Shown here one piece after another: positions 6,435 to 8,256 of a DNA stretch of 8,256 nucleotides. Source of the DNA: JANNGZ01 sp031404155 (GTDB lineage Bacteria > Pseudomonadota > Gammaproteobacteria > Burkholderiales > Burkholderiaceae_C); assembly GCA_031404155.1 (NCBI GenBank), contig JANNGZ010000157.1, positions 1 through 8,256 on the forward strand, in the 5' to 3' direction. The notes beneath the pieces were generated by a model that was not told the DNA's origin, made no database searches, and worked only from the letters and a program-made list of their open reading frames with translations. Numbering within the stretch: position 1 is the stretch's first letter; each line of letters opens with the position of its first letter. The translations under genes and the position numbers were made by a program.

Positions 6435-7664
6435 TCAGCCAGCGGCCGATTGGCCACCCAGCAGTCGCAATGCCAGTTCGGGCAGACCCCGCCAACCATT
6501 GATCTCGATGCCGTCGCGAATTTGCGGCGCATCGCCGCCGTAGATGACCACGGGCTCCACCACCGGCATGGCCGGCGCGCGGCTCGCCGCCAAGGCGAGG
6601 TAGCGGCGCAGGTTGTGGACCCAGTCGCCGGCAACGGTCTGGCCGGCCTTGAATTCCATCGGCACCAGCCGCGTGCCGGCGTCTACAACCAAGTCGATCT
6701 CGACGCCCAGCTTGTCGCGCCAGTAGTGCAGCGTCGGCGCCAGGCGGTGGTGGCTGCGCGTCTTCAGCACTTCGCCGATGGCCCAGGTTTCGAACAAGGG
6801 CCCGCGCAGTGACGATAGCGCCAGCTCCTGCGCCGAGCGCAGGCCCGCGAGCCACGCCGCCAGCCCGCTGTCGTAGAAATACAGCTTGGGCGCCTTGACC
6901 AGCCGCTTGCCGTAGTTGGCGTGGTGCTGCGGCAGGGTGTAGACGATATAGCTGGCCTCCAGGATCGACAGCCAGCCCTTGGCGGTATTGGCGCTGACGC
7001 CGCAGTCGGCGGCCAGCGCGCTCAGGTGCACCGGCTGCGCGCTACGCGCCGCGCACATGCGAACGAAGGTGCGAAACGCCGCCAGGTCGCGCACATTGAC
7101 GAGCTGGCGCACATCGCGCTCGACATAGGTGGCGAAATAGTCCGCGTACCACGCGTCGGGCGGCACCCCGCGATCGACCACCGGCGGATAAAGGCCGTGC
7201 CACAGCAACTGTTCGAGCGGCGCGCGCGCCAGCGCATGGCCGGCCTGCTGCAACTCGCCGAGCGAGAACGGCAGCAGGTGCAGCAAGCCCACGCGCCCGG
7301 CGAGCGACTGCGTGATCGGCGCGATCAGCCCGAAGTGCTGCGAGCCCGTCAGCACCCAGACCGAGCGCGCTGGCTTGCCCTCGTGGCGGTCCTGGTCGAC
7401 GCGCGTTTGCAGGTACGAAAACAGGGCCGGCGCGCGCTGCGCCTCGTCGATCACCGCGCCGGCCGCGAACTGGGCCAGAAAGCGCCGCGGATCGGCCAGC
7501 GCCGTTTCGCGCGTGTCCGGGTCTTCGAGCGAGACGTAGGGTTGGGCGGGAAATGCTCGGCGTGCCAGCGTCGTTTTGCCCGACTGGCGCGGCCCGGTGA
7601 TGGCGACAACGGGGTACCACTGCGCGAGGTCTTCGAGCTGGCGTTCGGCGTGGCGCGGGAGCAT
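6435..7664 (-). CDS. AAA_14 / DUF4143 ATPase with PD-(D/E)XK-like C-terminus
   Basis: This intact 409-residue protein belongs to the AAA-family ATPases with a DUF4143 C-terminal half, whose cellular role is not established. Walker A GPRQSGKT is at 24-31, Walker B AVIDEAQ at 70-76 and sensor-1-like LTGSQHFGL at 105-113. The DUF4143 region begins near LLWHGLYPP (153-161) and includes YFATYVERDVR at 176-186. A winged-helix-like stretch follows at ~212-245 (LSALAADCGVSANTAKGWL). The C-terminal part has YFYDSGLAAWL (262-272), then GVEIDLVV (320-327) and MEFKAG (336-341). This spacing of D324 and E337-x-K339 resembles a PD-(D/E)XK nuclease core. The ATG at 7664 was chosen because family members start shortly before the Walker A strand; an ATG at 7691 and a longer frame to 7877 run through the inverted repeat and a transporter fragment on the other strand. 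It has no operon partner. Cytoplasmic, no membrane segments. Confidence 0.88.
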   Translation of the reverse strand: MLPRHAERQLEDLAQWYPVVAITGPRQSGKTTLARRAFPAQPYVSLEDPDTRETALADPRRFLAQFAAGAVIDEAQRAPALFSYLQTRVDQDRHEGKPARSVWVLTGSQHFGLIAPITQSLAGRVGLLHLLPFSLGELQQAGHALARAPLEQLLWHGLYPPVVDRGVPPDAWYADYFATYVERDVRQLVNVRDLAAFRTFVRMCAARSAQPVHLSALAADCGVSANTAKGWLSILEASYIVYTLPQHHANYGKRLVKAPKLYFYDSGLAAWLAGLRSAQELALSSLRGPLFETWAIGEVLKTRSHHRLAPTLHYWRDKLGVEIDLVVDAGTRLVPMEFKAGQTVAGDWVHNLRRYLALAASRAPAMPVVEPVVIYGGDAPQIRDGIEINGWRGLPELALRLLGGQSAAG

Positions 7665-7671
7665 GCGGCGG

Positions 7672-7677
7672 AGTATA
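7672..7677 (-). promoter_or_regulatory. Possible -10 (TATACT) of the AAA/DUF4143 gene, leaderless arrangement
   Basis: TATACT on the minus strand is followed by CCGCCGC and then the ATG at 7664. If it is used as a -10, the mRNA would begin at or next to the start codon, making it leaderless. This would fit the absence of a ribosome binding site before ATG 7664. The -35 position would fall in the loop and inner arm of the adjacent inverted repeat. No consensus -35 is visible. Confidence 0.35.
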
Positions 7678-7679
7678 GC

Positions 7680-7724
7680 GCCGATGGACATATTCGCAGT
7701 TGGATTGCGAATACGTCCATTGGC
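7680..7724. repeat. 45-bp imperfect inverted repeat (19-bp arms, 7-nt loop)
   Basis: The left arm GCCGATGGACATATTCGCA (7680-7698) is the reverse complement of the right arm TGCGAATACGTCCATTGGC (7706-7724) at 17 of 19 positions. Both differences are transitions, at arm positions 4 and 11. The loop is GTTGGAT. The inner part TATTCGCA/TGCGAATA is an AT-richer core in GC-rich DNA. It lies immediately upstream of the AAA/DUF4143 start and abuts the transporter remnant. It may be an operator, a recombination site, or the end of a small inserted element. Confidence 0.85.
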
Positions 7725-7992
7725 ACAGCGCGCGCAGATCAACCACGCGGCGTTCGCCGATTTCCTCAGTCCGTTCAGCCTGTCGTCGCGGCAGGCGGTG
7801 CAGGCGGGTGCGATCGATCTATCGACGCCGCAGGGGTTGTGGATGCTCAACGCAGAGGTCAACCGGCAGGCGGCCACGCTGGCCTACTTGCAGGACTTTC
7901 GCTTGATGATGTGGGTCACGCTGGCCGCGACGCCCTTGCTGCTGCAGCTGCGCGCGCCGGCGCAGGAGGCGGCGCATGCGGCGATGGAGTGA
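7723..7992 (+). pseudogene. C-terminal fragment of a DHA2/EmrB-type MFS efflux transporter
   Basis: The plus frame from 7723 to the TGA at 7990-7992 gives 89 residues: AQRAQINHAAFADFLSPFSL, then LNAEVNRQAATLAYLQDF and RLMMWVTLAATPLLLQLR. This matches the last periplasmic loop and final membrane helix (14th in this 14-helix family) of DHA2 multidrug transporters, where A-x2-V-x-RQA-x3-AYL-x-DF-x-LM is conserved. Full-length members are about 500 residues, so over 80% is missing. The homologous reading begins at or within a few bases of the inverted repeat at 7680-7724. There is no plausible start codon with a membrane export signal. The fragment cannot transport. The tail residues after LLLQLR (APAQEAAHAAME) are unconserved, as usual. 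Confidence 0.75.
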
Positions 7993-8120
7993 CGGGCGGG
8001 GCCGCGGCCTTCGTCGCTGTCCGGTGGCTCGGCAATGGATGGCGGTCGATCGCGCTTCAAGGCAGCTTGTGGGCCTTGAGCTGACACTGCGCTGCGTCGA
8101 CTCACGGTCGGCACGCGGCC
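7993..8120. other. Intergenic region without recognisable gene
   Basis: Between the transporter stub and the repeat cluster I see no credible coding region. Short open frames here on both strands give no family signature. A 10-bp palindrome GGCCGCGGCC at 8000-8009 follows the stub's stop codon and is unremarkable at this GC content. Confidence 0.5.
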
Positions 8121-8151
8121 ATTATGAGAAGACCTCGGTTATGACAAGACC
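8121..8151 (+). repeat. Two imperfect direct copies of a 14-bp motif (TTATGAgAAG type)
   Basis: ATTATGAGAAGACC (8121-8134) and GTTATGACAAGACC (8138-8151) match at 12 of 14 positions with a 17-bp period. The first copy is repeated exactly, in inverted orientation, at 8208-8218. Pairs of such boxes about 1.5-2 helical turns apart are what tyrosine recombinases bind at the ends of their elements. That function is inferred. Confidence 0.6.
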
Positions 8152-8218
8152 GTGGAAGACGAGCACCCGGAACACCTCGTAGACAGGTGGTTCTTGGCAC
8201 TCGTGCACTTCTCATAAT
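8121..8218. repeat. Exact 11-bp inverted repeat ATTATGAGAAG / CTTCTCATAAT
   Basis: ATTATGAGAAG at 8121-8131 and CTTCTCATAAT at 8208-8218 are perfect reverse complements 76 bp apart. They are strikingly AT-rich against the local background. The right copy overlaps the stop codon (TCA at 8218-8220) of the minus-strand coding tail entering from the right edge. The geometry suggests an outer and inner recombinase site at one end of a mobile element. Confidence 0.7.
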
Positions 8219-8256
8219 CACAAGCCCTTCAGGAACTCGAGCAGCGAGTCCGAGGC
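8218..8256 (-). CDS. C-terminal 12 residues of a gene entering from the right edge, possibly a tyrosine recombinase
   Basis: The minus frame from the right edge reads ASDSLLEFLKGL and stops with TGA at 8220-8218. A short tail with the pattern D-x-LL-x-FL-x-x-L right before the stop resembles the ends of phage-type integrases found in tandem in recombinase-trio (RIT) and related elements. The TTATGAGAAG repeats directly after its stop support that reading. Only 12 residues are visible, so this is a weak assignment; the open frame itself is also not proven to be coding. Confidence 0.35.
   Translation of the reverse strand, partial: ASDSLLEFLKGL

Noticed and set aside
6053..6634. Minus-strand open frame opposite the toxin remnant
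   Set aside because: The conserved protein signal (WRIEALTKHHDQ, MRLYLPM) is on the plus strand; the minus frame has no recognisable family and overlaps the 3' end of the AAA gene.
7665..7877. N-terminal extension of the AAA/DUF4143 protein to ATG 7877
   Set aside because: It runs antisense through the transporter fragment and through both arms of the inverted repeat, and the family normally starts near MLPR before the Walker A strand.
8172..8190. Hairpin CACCT...AGGTG between the repeats as a terminator
   Set aside because: The stem is only 5 bp with no T-run on either strand.
1..8256. CRISPR array or rRNA
   Set aside because: No regularly spaced identical repeats of CRISPR length and no rRNA signature on either strand.

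Overview
The window is GC-rich (about 70% by eye), with strong G/C preference at third codon positions. The protein families (CtpA with an adjacent FbpC/FbpB-type transporter, a dCache-PAS-GGDEF protein, a tRNA-Arg(CCU) with encoded CCA) fit a betaproteobacterium, most likely Burkholderiales. That assignment is an inference from gene content and composition; no marker in the window fixes the genus.

Left half (1-5784), core-like. The minus strand opens with the N-terminal 247 residues of a carboxyl-terminal processing protease (ctpA-like), which runs off the left edge. Next are two divergent genes sharing a 91-bp spacer: an ABC ATPase (minus) and a two-module permease (plus). Both resemble the FbpC/FbpB ferric iron importer family, but no periplasmic binding protein is present here. 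The permease converges on a membrane diguanylate cyclase (dCache, HAMP-like linker, PAS, GGDEF) with intact active and inhibitory sites. A short GC hairpin separates the two stop codons.

Middle (5931-6005). A tRNA-Arg gene with anticodon CCU lies on the minus strand upstream of the cyclase. Its acceptor stem carries one G-G mismatch.

Right half (6006-8256), accessory and decayed. On the plus strand there is the tail of a probable antitoxin, followed by a GNAT-toxin pseudogene that keeps only its N-terminal third and last ~15 residues, joined in frame. A complete minus-strand AAA_14/DUF4143 ATPase follows, with a PD-(D/E)XK-like C-terminal signature. Its 5' end overlaps a 45-bp imperfect inverted repeat. 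Directly beyond the repeat is the 89-residue C-terminal stub of a DHA2/EmrB-type efflux transporter. At the right edge, TTATGAgAAG-type direct and inverted repeats lie just downstream of a short coding tail (stop at 8218) that may be the C-terminus of a tyrosine recombinase.

Together, the segment from the tRNA to the right edge reads as a scarred integration region: two broken genes or modules, one intact orphan ATPase of unknown role, and a probable recombinase-type element end. The most unusual local structures are the inverted repeat at the ATPase start, the toxin deletion fusion, and the repeat cluster at 8121-8218.
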